Shown: positions 21,210-33,095, counted from the stretch's first letter. The stretch: DNA of 64,000 nt from Pyropia yezoensis (GCA_009829735.1 CM020619.1:32714283-32778282), one strand, 5' to 3'. Made by a program: numbers and translations. The notes: generated from the sequence alone by a model not told the origin.

Positions 21210-21533
21210 ATGGGCGAGAAGTCGTCGTCTACGCCTTCGTCGTCAACACGGTCTGCGACCGCGGGCGTATCCCTGTCTGAGGCGGGAGTCCGGGCGCGAC
21301 GAGCCGCCTCCGAGGTGTCCGTTCCGTCGCCCGCGGCCGCGCACGGGGGGCACGGGTCCACTCCGCGTCACCTTACGTCCACGATTGCGCGGCCGGCCTC
21401 TGGGGCGTCGTCCCCCGCCGCTGCGGCGGCAGTTGTCCCTGCGTGGCCGGGTCGGCCTGCTCTCCTTTTCGCCAGTGCTGTTTTTTTGGCCGCTTCCCGT
21501 GCAGCGGCGGCCCCGGCGGGTGTCGGGGGCTGA
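21210..21533 (+). CDS. possible small Ser/Ala-rich ORF
   Basis: A 107-aa frame starts MGEKSSSTPSSSTRSA and is Ser/Ala-rich throughout. It could be the disordered start of a protein whose later exons are not visible, but it overlaps other frames of similar length and has no domain. It is listed only because its N-terminal composition looks more protein-like than its neighbours. Confidence 0.15.
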   Translation: MGEKSSSTPSSSTRSATAGVSLSEAGVRARRAASEVSVPSPAAAHGGHGSTPRHLTSTIARPASGASSPAAAAAVVPAWPGRPALLFASAVFLAASRAAAAPAGVGG

Positions 21534-21798
21534 ACCCACCGCAGGAAGACAGCGCAGTGACTGCACCAGCAACGCGGACCCGCGGACTGCCTGGGCAGGC
21601 ACCTGTTGGCGACGGACCAGGGTTGGCAAAAATGAAATATTTTGTCTCGGCTTTGATGAATGTGTATATTAATTAAACATTTGATTTATTATATACATTA
21701 CTCATCATATGACCGTACTTATATTTGACGACTTAAGTCTGGCATTGTATGCCAACTATCGCTGCCGCAACAAACGCTTTTGTCTTGGCGCGGCTCCT

Positions 21799-22935
21799 GC
21801 GCAGTGGGGCTTAAAGGGTGTCCATGCTTTTTCCAGGATCGGGTTGCTGGGGCTTGTTTTTCTTGCACGATGATTGCTGAGCGCCTTCGTTCTGCCGGTT
21901 GTTCGCTGAGACATCCTGCAGGAAATAGCTGATGAGCACGGTCGTTGCCGGGTCATTGCTGACCGGCAAGAATCCCCCGCTTTTTTTTCGTATCGTATTT
22001 TCAGCGGACCAATAGGAAGCAGGCTGTTTTCCTCGGCGGCTCCCCAAGTGCTCACCCCCCTGCGCAGTGGGTCTAAGACCGAGCACCTACATTTCCGTGC
22101 AAGATGGCCTTTACGGCCTCTGTGGGGGGGTCGGCTTCTGTGAGCAGGCCCTCACGACCCCCTGAGGGCCGTCTTGTACGGAAATGTACGTACTCGGTTT
22201 TAGACCCACTGGGCTGACCGCCCCGGTGGACAGCACCGCGTGCGGCTGCTCGCTTCCGCTCATTAAAGAGCCCCTGCCGTCGTGTCGCTGTAGCCACACG
22301 GCCCCCTCCCCGTCCCCCACCGGCGTTCGCGCGCTGGCGTTGGGAGAAGGCGGCCACCACCTCCATGGTTTTCCCTTCCTGTATCGGCATCTAAAGGTTA
22401 GGGCGGGACCTCCATGGTTCTTCCCTCCTGTGTCGGCGTCTAGGGCGGGACCAGTACTGACTCTACGACATCAGGGGCAAGTCGGCCACGTGCGAGGAGT
22501 GCCACAGTCAAAAAGAGTCGTATGTTGTTTTTCGCAGTCCCTGGTCGGCTTTCTCTTAGTGCGGAGATATGTGGCGTCGCCTACACTTGTTAGGTCGTTG
22601 CCGGATCCAGTGGCATGGATTCGCAGACGGTCACCACGTCGACAACTTCCTGTACGACGTCTGCTGCCTTTTATGTACAAGCTACGCGTGTATGAGGAGG
22701 AGTACTGTGTCCCTTTGTACGTCACGTACCTCAGCAGAGCCCAGCGAGCGATGCATCTTTTGGTTCGTTGCTCAAGATAATCCATTGTACTCCAAAGCCC
22801 CAAGAATGAGTTGCTAAATATTTCTGGCTTTTTTCAACTCTGAGCAGTGCTGTGAGAGGGTCTCAGAAGTTTTGCGCAGACCACTTGGCAACGAAAATCA
22901 AGAAAAGCGTGGACACCCTTTAAGCCCCACTGCGC
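21799..22935. repeat. inverted-repeat-flanked segment, candidate non-autonomous DNA transposon
   Basis: The arm 21799-21831 (starting GCGCAGTGGGGCTTAAAGGG) is repeated in reverse complement at 22903-22935 with one mismatch in 33 bp. The 1.1-kb interior has no gene and contains a second, shorter inverted repeat whose ends also begin CAGTGGG. The CAGTGG start recalls hAT-like termini, but no convincing 8-bp target duplication is seen, so the superfamily is open. Confidence 0.6.
22065..22211. repeat. 147-bp inverted repeat (MITE-like hairpin)
   Basis: The 45-bp arms at 22065-22109 and 22167-22211 pair with five mismatches; each outer end reads CAGTGGGTCTAA. It lies inside the larger inverted repeat 21799-22935 and shares its CAGTGGG ends, so one may be a nested relative of the other. 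Confidence 0.75.
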
Positions 22936-23394
22936 TGGCCACGCTCACGGTCGCTTTCCGGGATGCACAAGGCGGTTTTGCACAAGCGCCGTCCCCCTCG
23001 ACGAGGTGACTTGCACGCGTCCAAACTGAGCTCGCTGACTGTGGGGGCGGCACGCGCCCGCCGCCCCTTGCACAATGGATAGGCGTTTGCTTGCACGGCA
23101 GTTGGTCAGGGACTTGCAAGACGGCCTTGTGCGCGACTTTCGGGGGGAGGCGAGGGGGCGCCGCCGCCAGCGCCATCGTGCAGGCGATTGCTTGGCATGG
23201 GTACCTCACTGCACCTGCAGGGTCAACGGAGAAGCGTACATTATGGCGACGCGTTGCGCATCCTCTGAAGAGAGGGCCCCGCCTCATGCAGGATGCCGAG
23301 ACTGTCATTTGACGCTACAAAGAAAAATGGGAAGTATTAAGTGAGCGTGCGCGGTTGGGGCCCGAGCAGGGGCTGCAGTCTGCAGGTCCGCAAT

Positions 23395-23545
23395 GATGGT
23401 AGAATTGTTCAAATGTGACATCAAATACGCACTCAGTATACAATAGATTAATCAAGGGGCCGTTTCTGCTCTATGATTAATCTATAGATTAATTATAAAT
23501 TAATCTAAATTACTATAATATATACATTTTATTGCTGTCAACCAT
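23395..23545. other. AT-rich island with an 18-bp perfect palindrome
   Basis: About 150 bp of AT-rich sequence in GC-rich surroundings. ATTAATCTATAGATTAAT at 23476-23493 is a perfect palindrome, and ATTAATCT-like words recur on both sides. A second AT-rich patch lies at 21640-21740. Possible roles are an easily melted region, an attachment site or an old element end; none is demonstrated. Confidence 0.6.
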
Positions 23546-23825
23546 GCGACGGACGTCACAGCGCCCGCCACAACGCCCGCCACAACGCGCGCGCGCGGGC
23601 AAGCTGTGATCCGGCGAATCAAAAGTCGTCCTCGACCCCTCTCAGAGAGGTCTGGGAGGCCGAAATTGGGACGCGCCAGCTTTCACAGCGGCCGGGACCT
23701 AGGAAATTGGGACGCGTCCCAATTTGGGTGTTTACGGTCTCTGTGCGCGGGGGCCATCTCCGAGGACCACTCATATTCTAGCACATTGCACTGGATTTTT
23801 CAAACGGGTGATCTAAAGCTCCCGC

Positions 23826-24760
23826 CACGTCTGTGGCCGCCGCTGGTCGGTGCCCCTCCGGTGCTGTCGCCGCCGCCGCTGGCTGGCCGGCGCCCCACCG
23901 CGGTTGCTGCTGCCGCCGCCGACGGACTACCACCGCCCCCGCCGCACTGCCACCGCCTCTGCCGGCTGACCGCCGCATCGTCACCGCCGCCACCGTCGCT
24001 GCCCTCTGGCCGCCGCCTTCCCGTTGCCAGCCGCCCTCACCGCAGCCACGGGCTGGCGGCCTCCTCCCACCTGCCGCGGTCGCCGCTAGCGGCTGGCCGC
24101 CGCCCTCGCGCCACCACCGCCCCCGCTCGCAGTTGGACGTCGCTGGTCGGCCGCCACCTCCCGGCCGCCACCGCCACCGCCGCGGCCGCTGCTTGGTGGC
24201 CGCCGCCGGCTGGCCGCCGCCCCCGCCGCCGCCGGCTGGCCGCCGCCCCCCCGCTGCCGCCGCTGCTGCCGCTGCCGCCGCGGGCTTGTGGCCGCAACCC
24301 TCCCGCTGCAGCCGCAACCGGTTGTCGTCCGTTCCTTCCCCGCTGCCGCGGTCACCGCCGCAGCCACCGGCTCATAGCCGCCCCCCCGTCGCTACCGCCG
24401 CCACCGCCGCCGCCGGCTTGTTGCCGGCCTCGCCCTTGCCGGCTGGTCGCTTCTCCCCTGCCGCTGCCGCAGCCGCTGGCACTGCCGGCTGGCCTCCGCC
24501 CCACCGCCGCCACCGACGCTGCCGCTGGCTACTCTCCGTCTCTCCGCCTCGCCTTCGCCACTATCGCTGCCGCCGCCTGCTGGCGGTCCGCCAACGCCGC
24601 CAACGCCATCTTTCGTCGGCCGCTGCCCCCTCGCCGCCGCCGCCACCGCGGCGGTCACCGGCTGCTGGCCGTTCCCGCGCCGCCGCCGCGGCCAGCCGCC
24701 TTGCTCGCGGCCGCCAGCAAGTCGCCGCCCTGCCTCCCCACCGCGGTCGCTGGATGGCCT
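23826..24760. repeat. CCG-rich degenerate repeat block
   Basis: Nearly a kilobase is built from variants of CTGGCCGCCGCC and CCGCTGCCGCCG. Long frames on both strands (for example 23606-24859 plus) are made of Pro/Ala/Arg or Gly/Ala runs and are by-products of the repeat. Confidence 0.75.
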
Positions 24761-27700
24761 ACGCTCCCCGCAATAAACTACTCTTTTTGTGGGCATCCCA
24801 TTGGACGTCGTGTTGTCCGTTTTTGTGGCGCTGCGCGCGCCCATGGCGTCAGCGTGTAGCAGTTTGCAACCGAGGGTGGTCCAGTACGCTCCCTACAAGC
24901 AAGGTGCCTTTGAGAGCCTCGATGAGGAACTTCTGGTTCTTTGCTCGTACTTCTGACTCCACCAGCATTCCCAGCGACCCTTTTTTAGTCGTCCTGGACA
25001 GTTTTGGCACTCGTGAGTGACACTTGGTATCGGTGTGTTCGGTCGTTGCTGAGGTTGCGCAAAGTCGTGACAAGCCATCACCGTGCTCACCCCGAGGAAC
25101 ACCTGTCCGGACCATTGCTTGGAAAGTGTTTCTAGACACCAAGAAAATGCCGATGAGAACGCTTTTGTCGTCAGAACCACAAACGCATGACGAGGAAGTG
25201 CGTCTTGACGGCCGTTCGGGACCGGCCAGCTGCCAGCCTTTTACAACCGACAAGGTGGGGGGTGTTCAGCCGGTCTTGACTGTCACGGCTGTGACCACGT
25301 GAGCTATCCACACTTCCTTCACGACTTACTCTAACACATATACTTTATTCAAGGCGTTTGAGTATACTTAACTCCAGTTCTGCTCGCAAAACTCGGTTGG
25401 AAAAGCCCCTAAAATATTGTTAATACTTTCGGGTTTTCCGCTCAGGAGCCGTTTATCAAAGGTTGCGCCCCCCCCCGAAATCAAACCTTCTCTAAATCGT
25501 CCGATGACATAAAGAGGCGGCCCTGGGCGGCCACTCCGCTGGGTCGCGGCCGCGCAGTGCCTCTTAAAGCGACGTCTCGATAATCGTGCATAATCGATGT
25601 TTTGGTGTCGCGCGGATCGTCGTGATCGTGGTGCTCCCTCCCACAGCATCATTCCTCCCCGTTTTTCCTACTTTTTTTTTCTACACTAGCGTGTGTAGCC
25701 GCGGCGGGGTTACCGTTCTGAGGCTCCGTCAGTAGGGGTGAAGCGCAACAGCCTGTGCTCCACGATGGTACCACTGCCACAAGTAGAGGTGACCCCGAAG
25801 ATTATGCGCAAGCACATCCACATGGCGACAGGCCAGTGTCTCCTCAGATCAGCATGCATTGCGGCACTGTGCTTCATGCGCATCTGGCCTCCCCGCGGGG
25901 GCTATGTACTGTGCTCAATTATTGAGTTTTGAACAGTTCTCTGCCAGCTTATTGGATGCCTTCGGGGTTTCCGGTACGCCACGCAATAATTAGATACCAT
26001 CCTACCAAACAGGCTGCCCATCGAGAGATGCGGCGCGCTTTGTTGACGACTACTGAATTTCGGATGTGCGAAGAGACCTCCGCAGGCTGTTCAACAAGAA
26101 AACGCACCGAATCGGGCGTTAGGCGCGACGTCGGGATGAGGGGCACTGCGGCGTGGAGGCAGCTGCAGCAGCCCGTTCGCAGCCGCTTTGCGTCGGCGGT
26201 GCCGGCGGCGGCAGCGGCGGCGGCGGCGGGGCAGCCGTAGGTTCGGGCGGGGGGGAGAAGTGGGGGCGTTTGGTGGCCCCCACCCGTCGGTGCCCGTCTG
26301 TCCGCGGCGGCAATCACCACCGTCGACGACTGCGACAGCGAAAACGAGGACGCCACCCCCCCCCCCCCTGCACCAGCACCAGCACCGCCGCCGACGCCGC
26401 CGTCGCCCCTCCCGAAAGTGGCGCGGGGGCGGCAGAGAAGGAGCGGAGTGCCAGTGCCAGCGTCTCGACCAGCAGGCCATCGCGCGGGATGTCGGAAAGA
26501 CGTTCCTGAAGCGGACCGGAAACCGTAGACTCACAAATGCCAGCGCCGAGCAGCCCCACTCCCGCACGCCCGCGTCGTTTTGCCGGTGGACCACGACCCG
26601 CTCGACGGCGCGGATGCTCCCGCCGGTGGCACCATTCAACACGCGCGGACGTCTCAAGTGACGCTGTTAACCACCGCGAGGAGCTCAGCGGCGACGCTCC
26701 CGTCGCGAGCGACGCGCCCAGCGTCCCGGGCCGACAGGGAGCTCGGGCAGCGCTGCCCCCAACCACACATTAGTGCTGCGCTCCAGAGGGCGGAGCGGCG
26801 CCAGCTGTCCCAACTGCTTCCGCCACCGCCGCCGCCACTTCTTTGGTCGTGACAGCGGCATCGTCAGCCGTCTGCGCGGCCGCCCTTGCGGCGCCGTCAG
26901 ACGCGCAAGCGCAGCTGAAGTTGAACAGCATCGACGCGACGCCCACTGGACGTGGGACAGAGGGTGACGGGCAAGGAAAATCACCCGCAGATGACCCCCT
27001 CTGCCGCCGAGGACGCAGCTGCGGTCGCTGCGGCCCCGCCCACCGGTGCCGACCAGCCGCCGCACTGACACAGCTGCCGCCGCGGCAGAGGGGGTGCGCA
27101 CGTCCGCACCTCCCGTGGTGAGCATCCGCCACAGCGACAGCATTAGGGAAGCGGCAATGGTAGAGGTGGACGTCAGCCACGGCCGCCGCGTTGGCACGGG
27201 CCGCCCCAACAGTCGGCGGCGCCAGCCGGACAGGCGGCCACAATCGACGCAGGTGCTGCCCCCGCCGAATGCATGGCGACTGACCCGGTCGTGGGGGACA
27301 CGCCCACCACCCCCGCGGCTGTCCAACACGTCGGTAGCGGTAACAGAATTGAAAGAGGGGTGAGCCATCATTGCCCGCGCGGCCGTACGCCACCGCGGTC
27401 CCGGTTGCCGACGAGGCGATACAGCAAGCAAGGCTGGGGTGCGGTGTACCCGGCGCTGCTGCCTACGACCCGTGCCCTGCAGGGCGACAGCTGTCACGGC
27501 GGCGCAGTACATACGTAGATACGGACGGTGCTCGCGTGTCATGACTGCCACAGGGAACGCCTGTGGGACTCGCACCAGAGATTGTAAACTCTTGAGAACG
27601 TACGAACCTTTCCGGGACTAACACGTGTAGTTGTGACTGCCATGCGACGTACTGTAGGTCACTTGATCAAGTAGGACATCCCAGCTTGTTTACATGATTG

Positions 27701-28246
27701 AGCTAGCTAAGTTCTTGGTCCATCCAGTTGTATTGGCCCGCGGAACCCTCGGGTCGCTTAATGCAGTGGAGTCCACATCTTAGTCAAGCAGGTTTCATTG
27801 GCCCCTCGTGCTCGTAACGCTAGTTCTTACTATCGATCGACTCGCTTCTGCGGTACAATCATCACGTGTGTCAGCAGTCGATCGTCAGCATTGCCCAATC
27901 AGCAGGCTCCAAGAATTTCAACTTGATGGGATTGTGCTCGTTTGGCTACGTGAACAAGATTGATTGGGCCGTACCCATCCTTCTCAAATCTGAATCTGTC
28001 CTGGCGCGCTGCGTTGTGCGCGCAGCGCGCGCTTTAGTTGGCGCGCGCCAGCACCCCCCCTCCGCCGCGCTGTTTGCAGCGCGCTCTTGCGCGCGCGCGG
28101 TTGGTGAGTCGGGAGTTAGGGACCTCGCCTTCCTCGCTAGTGTGCGTGCGCAACGGGTGGCCCCTGTTTGGTTCGTCGCGCTTGCTTGCGCGCTCGTCTT
28201 GCTTAACCCGCTCCGTTCCGGAGGTTTCCGGCTTCGCTTAGCTACC
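24761..28246. other. no supported gene; upstream region of the Myb/SANT gene
   Basis: Overlapping low-complexity frames occupy 26090-27580. From 27580 to 28240 the DNA is less GC-rich and lies directly upstream of the Myb/SANT gene; it includes CCCAATCAGC near 27894, a CCAAT-box-like word. A dense GCGCGC segment at 28005-28100 precedes the start codon. No promoter element is proven. Confidence 0.4.
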
Positions 28247-29265
28247 ATGTCGGACGAAGCACTCCTCACCGATCAGCAGCGAGCGGTATGTTGGGCCACT
28301 GCGTGAGTGGTTTCGTCCGCCTTTCCTCTTACGGTTGGGCAGGGGGGCGTGCCGGGTTGCGCCTACTATTTCTGTCTTGCCTCGCCCCTCGTCGAGCGCG
28401 CCGTCTTGTCTCGGCGATGAGTGGGCGCGGTGGGGTCGGGGGCGTGGGAGCTGCACGTCGCTCGTGCTTGGTACCGCCGCTTGGTGTGTCCGCCTGATGT
28501 TGACGCCCGTGCTGGAGATGTGGAGCAATGCGCCTTCTACTCCATGGCTTCTGACAATCGCGTGCCTCTCTCCGTCGCCCTGTGTGGGTTGACTGTTCGT
28601 CTCTGCTGCTGCTTTGTGTCTGTTCGGTCTGCCTCCAGCTGCTAAACACCTGCCTGCGCAACATCGGGGAGTTGATCTCTGGTGTTGGCTCGGCCATCAC
28701 TGCCTATGCCACATCGTCGGAGACGCTCTACCGCCGTGCCGGCAATGGCGTGACCACCGCGTCGCTCGCGGCCACTGAGCAGGGTATTCCCCCCAACCTC
28801 GTCATCGAGCCTGTGACGGTCACGCCCATGGCGCAGACGCGGCCAACTGCACCGCCGCGGGGGCCTGCTGCCGCCGCCGCAGCGGCTGCAGCGGCCACCC
28901 TCGCCGCTGCCCAGGCTGTGGAGGATGCCGAGGAGGCTGGCGGCAGCAGTGCGACGCTGGCACCAGCAGCAGGGCCTACCCTCTCGGGAGCGCCAGCGAT
29001 TGCCCCCACTCCGGGGCACGGCTCTAAGCGCTCTCTCGGCGTCGACACGGACGACGAGATGACTACGTCGGGCAAGAAGAGGCGGGTGCGGAAAAACTGG
29101 TCCGCGGAGGAGGAGGAGCGCTTCATGGCGGTTATCTTGGGCGAAGGCCGGGGTCTCAGCGATGCGGAGCTGGTCAAGCTCTTGGCGGTGGAGTTTGAGG
29201 GCGAACGCACGGCACTACAGGTGAGTGGCCACCTGAAAAACCTGAGGAACGCGAAGCGGATTTGA
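28247..29265 (+). CDS. Myb/SANT-domain protein, two exons
   Basis: Model: exons 28247-28285 and 28639-29265, 221 aa. Exon 1 starts in good context (TACCATGTCGG) and encodes MSDEALLTDQQRA. The intron begins GTATGT and ends in a pyrimidine-rich tract plus CAG, and the join keeps phase 0. Exon 2 gives a helical segment (LLNTCLRNIGELISG), a Pro/Ala-rich linker, the basic signal GKKRRVRK, and a C-terminal single Myb/SANT repeat: NWSAEEEERF, then LSDAELVKLLAVEFEG, then RTALQVSGHLKNLRNAKR. The RTxxQVxxHLxNL pattern is typical of the third helix region. A DNA-binding or chromatin role in the nucleus is likely. Single Myb repeats of this kind also occur in transposon-borne proteins, so host origin is not certain. 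Confidence 0.75.
28286..28638 (+). other. intron of the Myb/SANT gene
   Basis: The 353-nt segment begins GTATGT and ends GCCTCCAG after a T/C-rich run. The coding phase is 0 on both sides, and removing it joins two frames that are not contiguous in the genome. Confidence 0.75.
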
Positions 29266-31067
29266 GTGTGGCCTCCTGCCGTGGACAAGCCGTCGAGACA
29301 TATGCAGCGATGTCCTAGCTACCCCTCTTTGTCGGACCGATGCAACACCAGCCACTCGAAGGTGGGTGGCGCGTTCATCTCCTTGTCCGACTTCGTACTT
29401 GTACCCGTGTTCCATTTATGTGTGTCATCCCTGCAGCCACCTCTCTACCCCGGGCTGTTTGGCATGTGCACTGCTGGTTGGTCTGTTTCTGCCGTCTTGC
29501 TCGTGGGATTGTCTACTTTTTGTAAATGCCCTTCGTGGTCCCTGCTTTGCTTGTATGTTCACAGTGCTCGCTCCTCTGCCTCTTGTAAAGAGCCATGCAA
29601 GCTTTTGTCGGGAAAGCGTGTCTGGCCCCTGTTGGCGACATTGTGCTCATCCAAGCCCCTGGTTTACCAGTCTTTCCGGAAGAACCAGGTCCAAGTCACT
29701 CTGGTTGGGATACGTAGGTGACGAACTCGGGGACGGGCATCGCCCAAGGCCACCACTGCGTGCCTGCAAATATGTACTGGCACGCTCACTACCGGCGGTT
29801 TTCACGTTGCCATCGCCACCCTCCTTGGCCCAGCGTGGAGCCTGTTGCTGGGTGAATTCGTGGTTCTCACTATCCTCGCCCGTTGCTTGGAGGTTGCGAC
29901 AGCCGCCCATTGTCTGGCAACGGCGGCCGCAGCAGCTGGGTGGACCGACCGCATCGCGGGGACCTGCACGACCACACCCGGCTTTCGCGTGGTGGAATTG
30001 CATCGAGTGCTCGACAGCGGCGCGGATGCCCACGGGGTGAACCTCGTTAATGCTCCAGGACAACCTCGTCCCGGCGATAGCTTGAATTGAGCAGGCGGCA
30101 GGGCGGCGAGACGGCTGTGCGGCTTTGTTCCCCAGGCGGATATCAAAACCTCTGCATGCGGCAGCCTACACGCCCTCTCTTGCACGTGGTCGCAGTAGCT
30201 GTACGTTGAGCCCACCGACCGTCAGTCTCCTGTCTACCGGCCCCCAGTCCCCTGTTGACCGGCCCGCTTGTGACTGGATTGTGCCAGCTCTCTCGTTCTG
30301 GGAGCGACCTCTTTTGGACTCCGGTGTGCCTAGTGAGGTGAAGGTACTTGGGTAACGCATTGGCTGGCGTCCACACTGTTTGGACAGAGAACGTGTCTGA
30401 GGCGGTAGGCCTGGGACTGAACTGTTGAGAGAGGAAGCGAATGGGTGAGGCGCTCGACCATTGCCACTGTAGGGAGGTTGACGGGCTTGTCAGCCTGGAT
30501 GTTCTCTGAAGACAGCGGGTCAGTGGGGCGAGGGGGTGATCAACGATACAAATATAGTTTTCATGGGCACAGCTGCCCAGACAATACGGAAGGTAGGCCA
30601 ACGTCCCAGAATAATCGGCCCGTACGACCCCAAGGAACCCAGCCACGCCTACCACACGTCCCGCTCCCAAGAGAAAAAAAGCGAAACGGGTGGCCTCCGC
30701 CCAAGCTCGCGTGCGCAGAAGAACCGCTGCGAAAACTCACTTGCGCGGGTGAACGGATAAGCGGTGATACAGCCCAAACGGCATAGACTCTCTCTAACAA
30801 CATGGTACACGCCAGAAGCGAGCGAGGGGGGACAGGGTTGGACCAGCGAGACAACAGCCTCAGCCCATCACCAACCTCCACCGCAACGCACCGCCAGGGA
30901 TATAGAACACAAAAAAGGCGCGCTGTCGCTGGCAGCAAAGCGCGTCCAAGCCGCGCGCGGCTGCGCGCACGCGCAGCACCGCCACTCACGAGGGTCGACG
31001 ACAAGTAAAACCAGGATAACATGCTGTCAAAGCACTCGAAAAAAATAGACGATAGGCGCAGCCCTCA
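29266..31067. other. no supported gene
   Basis: This is the 3' flank of the Myb/SANT gene and the 3' flank of the membrane protein gene (convergent). Open frames are short and overlap. The last 40 bp before 31068 are AT-richer, with GAAAAAAATAG on the plus strand, and may hold the cleavage region of the minus-strand gene. Nothing else is recognised. Confidence 0.4.
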
Positions 31068-33095
31068 TTACCCCATAAGCCCGCTGTACGTCGACGAGGC
31101 ATCGTCGGTCTCGGCACGACCCGACGCAGCCGACGTGGAAGGCGGGCGGGGGAACTCTTCCCGCAGCTCGGCCTCCCGTGCCCGCGCAGCTGCCGTCTCG
31201 GCCGTCGGCCCCGCGCCGTTGGACCTTCCGTAGACATCGCGAACGACCGATTCGTTGTACAAGAGGTCGTCCGGGTCGGGCACACCAAGCGGGCCAGACG
31301 TCGAGTAGTCCGACTCGGTCTGCTCGGCGCTCCTCCGGTAGACGGCCCAAAGGGCCAGTGCGACAAGCAGCAAGACCAACAGTGCACCCAGCACCGCAAT
31401 AAGCGCAATGGACCAGGTGGCCAAGCCCGATGCCGCAGCCACCGCCGACCCGTCGCCTGACACACCGCTGCCGTCCGACGCCACGACATACGACTCCAGG
31501 AAGCGCACGTCCGAGCACGGCTCGTCCATGGCCTCCTGGCCCTTGCATGTCTCCTCATCCAGGTCGGCCTTCAGCGTCTCAACCTGCGCATCATAGTCCT
31601 CCTTGTCATCCGCATAGAGGAGCACCTCCGGAATGGCAGAGCCACGGCGCACGCTGGCCAGGCCGTAGCCGTCAACATCCCCACCGAGCATGGCAATAAG
31701 GCCGGCAATGCACTTACCGTGCGTAGTGACCGTGTAATTCTCCGGATCGTAGCGGTCAAACTCAATGAGCACCGCAAAGATGATCTTGCCGTCGCGCTCG
31801 GGCAGGTCCTTGATCTCGGCCAGGCTGGCCTCACCAGTCACCTCAACCTGGACATTGCCGCCCAAGTAGGTCGCCTCGATGGTGCGGTCCTCAAACGCGC
31901 ACTCGATAGTCGCCTCGTGGGTCTCACCCGAGGTGCCCCCAGAGACAGGGAAGACCACTGTCTGATCAGGCTGCTCCAGCGTCGACTTCCCACTGTCCGA
32001 GTCGTACGACTTCCCATCGTACGTGAGAATAACCTTCTGCACGTCCGACGGCTGCGGTGGGTTGAGCAGGTTGAACATTTCGACAGCCACCACGCCACCG
32101 CGCGCGTCAACCTCGACCGTGTTGGCCAACGCGACGCACGGAGGCGGCGAGGACTTGTCAAACTTGACAATCAAGACAGTCTCAAACACCTCGCCATTGA
32201 GCTGGATCTCGGGCCAAGTGAAGTGCACGAAGAACTGACCATAGCCGCAGCGGTACGGCGACGTCTTGATCGCAAATGCGTTGCCGTTGGGGGAGAAGCC
32301 GACACCGCAGCCGTCTGCCAGCTTTGAGTCCACATACCCGTCCACGGAGCAAGTGTCCTCATACTCCACCTCCTTGAGAAAGGTCGAGCCCTCCTGCTCC
32401 TTGAACGCAATCTCGATGGTGCTCACGTCGAGCGATGCAGACGAAACGGTCGAACCAAAGGCCTTCCACTTCATCGAGCACTCAGTGAGGGACTTTGAGG
32501 CCAGCGACACCACGTCACCCAGCTGCAGCCCATCCTTCTCCTCCCCAGACACAATCTTGTCATCCAGGCTCAGCACAAAGCCGCCCACCTCGTAGGACCC
32601 CTCCATCGTGTAGGTGTCCTCCTGAGTAGTCACCTCCACAACATAGCCCGTCTCACCGACAGTGCCATCAAACCCAATGGTAAAAGTCATGTTGGTCACC
32701 GGCACGCCGCCAACGTTGCCCACCACATTCTGCTCCGCTTCCGACACAGACGTGATGATGGCGCGCTTGTAGCTTGTGATCGCAACCGACTCAATCTCCT
32801 CCGACTTGTTGGTCGGGCGGAAGGAGAAAGAGATGGTGTCCGACGCTGACCCGTACATCAGCAGCACCTGCTTGGTCACCGTTGAGTTGATGTGGAGGCC
32901 ATCGCTGGTGCGGTAACTGCAGCCCACCGGCGGCTGCTTAGTCGCGGGCTGCACCGTCGCAATCTCCGTCACCGACCCGCGACCACTCTCCATTGCGCCG
33001 GTCGTTCCCCATGTCGCCGCCGCCACCGCCACCACCGCCGATAGGCCAGCAACCCACCGTTTCGCACCCCAGCCCGTTGTTCTCCCGCCCATCAT
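31068..33095 (-). CDS. type I single-pass membrane protein of unknown family
   Basis: An uninterrupted 675-aa frame. Residues 1-34 look like a signal peptide (hydrophobic GLSAVVAVAAATWG, small residues before the likely cut). The ectodomain (about 35-555) is beta-rich with ten cysteines, an even number that would allow disulfides, and several N-glycosylation sequons (NST, NKS, NMT, NYT). A strong transmembrane helix follows at about 560-586 (IALIAVLGALLVLLLVALAL), then an 87-residue cytoplasmic tail with an acidic PDPDDLLYNES and an Ala/Glu helix, ending TYSGLMG. Low-complexity runs are few compared with surrounding frames, and codon use is strongly GC-ending. It should sit in the plasma membrane or secretory pathway. 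I recognise no named family; a receptor, adhesion or gamete-surface role is only a guess. Confidence 0.85.
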   Translation of the reverse strand: MMGGRTTGWGAKRWVAGLSAVVAVAAATWGTTGAMESGRGSVTEIATVQPATKQPPVGCSYRTSDGLHINSTVTKQVLLMYGSASDTISFSFRPTNKSEEIESVAITSYKRAIITSVSEAEQNVVGNVGGVPVTNMTFTIGFDGTVGETGYVVEVTTQEDTYTMEGSYEVGGFVLSLDDKIVSGEEKDGLQLGDVVSLASKSLTECSMKWKAFGSTVSSASLDVSTIEIAFKEQEGSTFLKEVEYEDTCSVDGYVDSKLADGCGVGFSPNGNAFAIKTSPYRCGYGQFFVHFTWPEIQLNGEVFETVLIVKFDKSSPPPCVALANTVEVDARGGVVAVEMFNLLNPPQPSDVQKVILTYDGKSYDSDSGKSTLEQPDQTVVFPVSGGTSGETHEATIECAFEDRTIEATYLGGNVQVEVTGEASLAEIKDLPERDGKIIFAVLIEFDRYDPENYTVTTHGKCIAGLIAMLGGDVDGYGLASVRRGSAIPEVLLYADDKEDYDAQVETLKADLDEETCKGQEAMDEPCSDVRFLESYVVASDGSGVSGDGSAVAAASGLATWSIALIAVLGALLVLLLVALALWAVYRRSAEQTESDYSTSGPLGVPDPDDLLYNESVVRDVYGRSNGAGPTAETAAARAREAELREEFPRPPSTSAASGRAETDDASSTYSGLMG

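Noticed and set aside
23606-25020. Frames of 395-417 codons in the CCG block
   Set aside because: Composition follows the CTGGCCGCC-type repeat in every frame; the translated sequence is repeat-derived.
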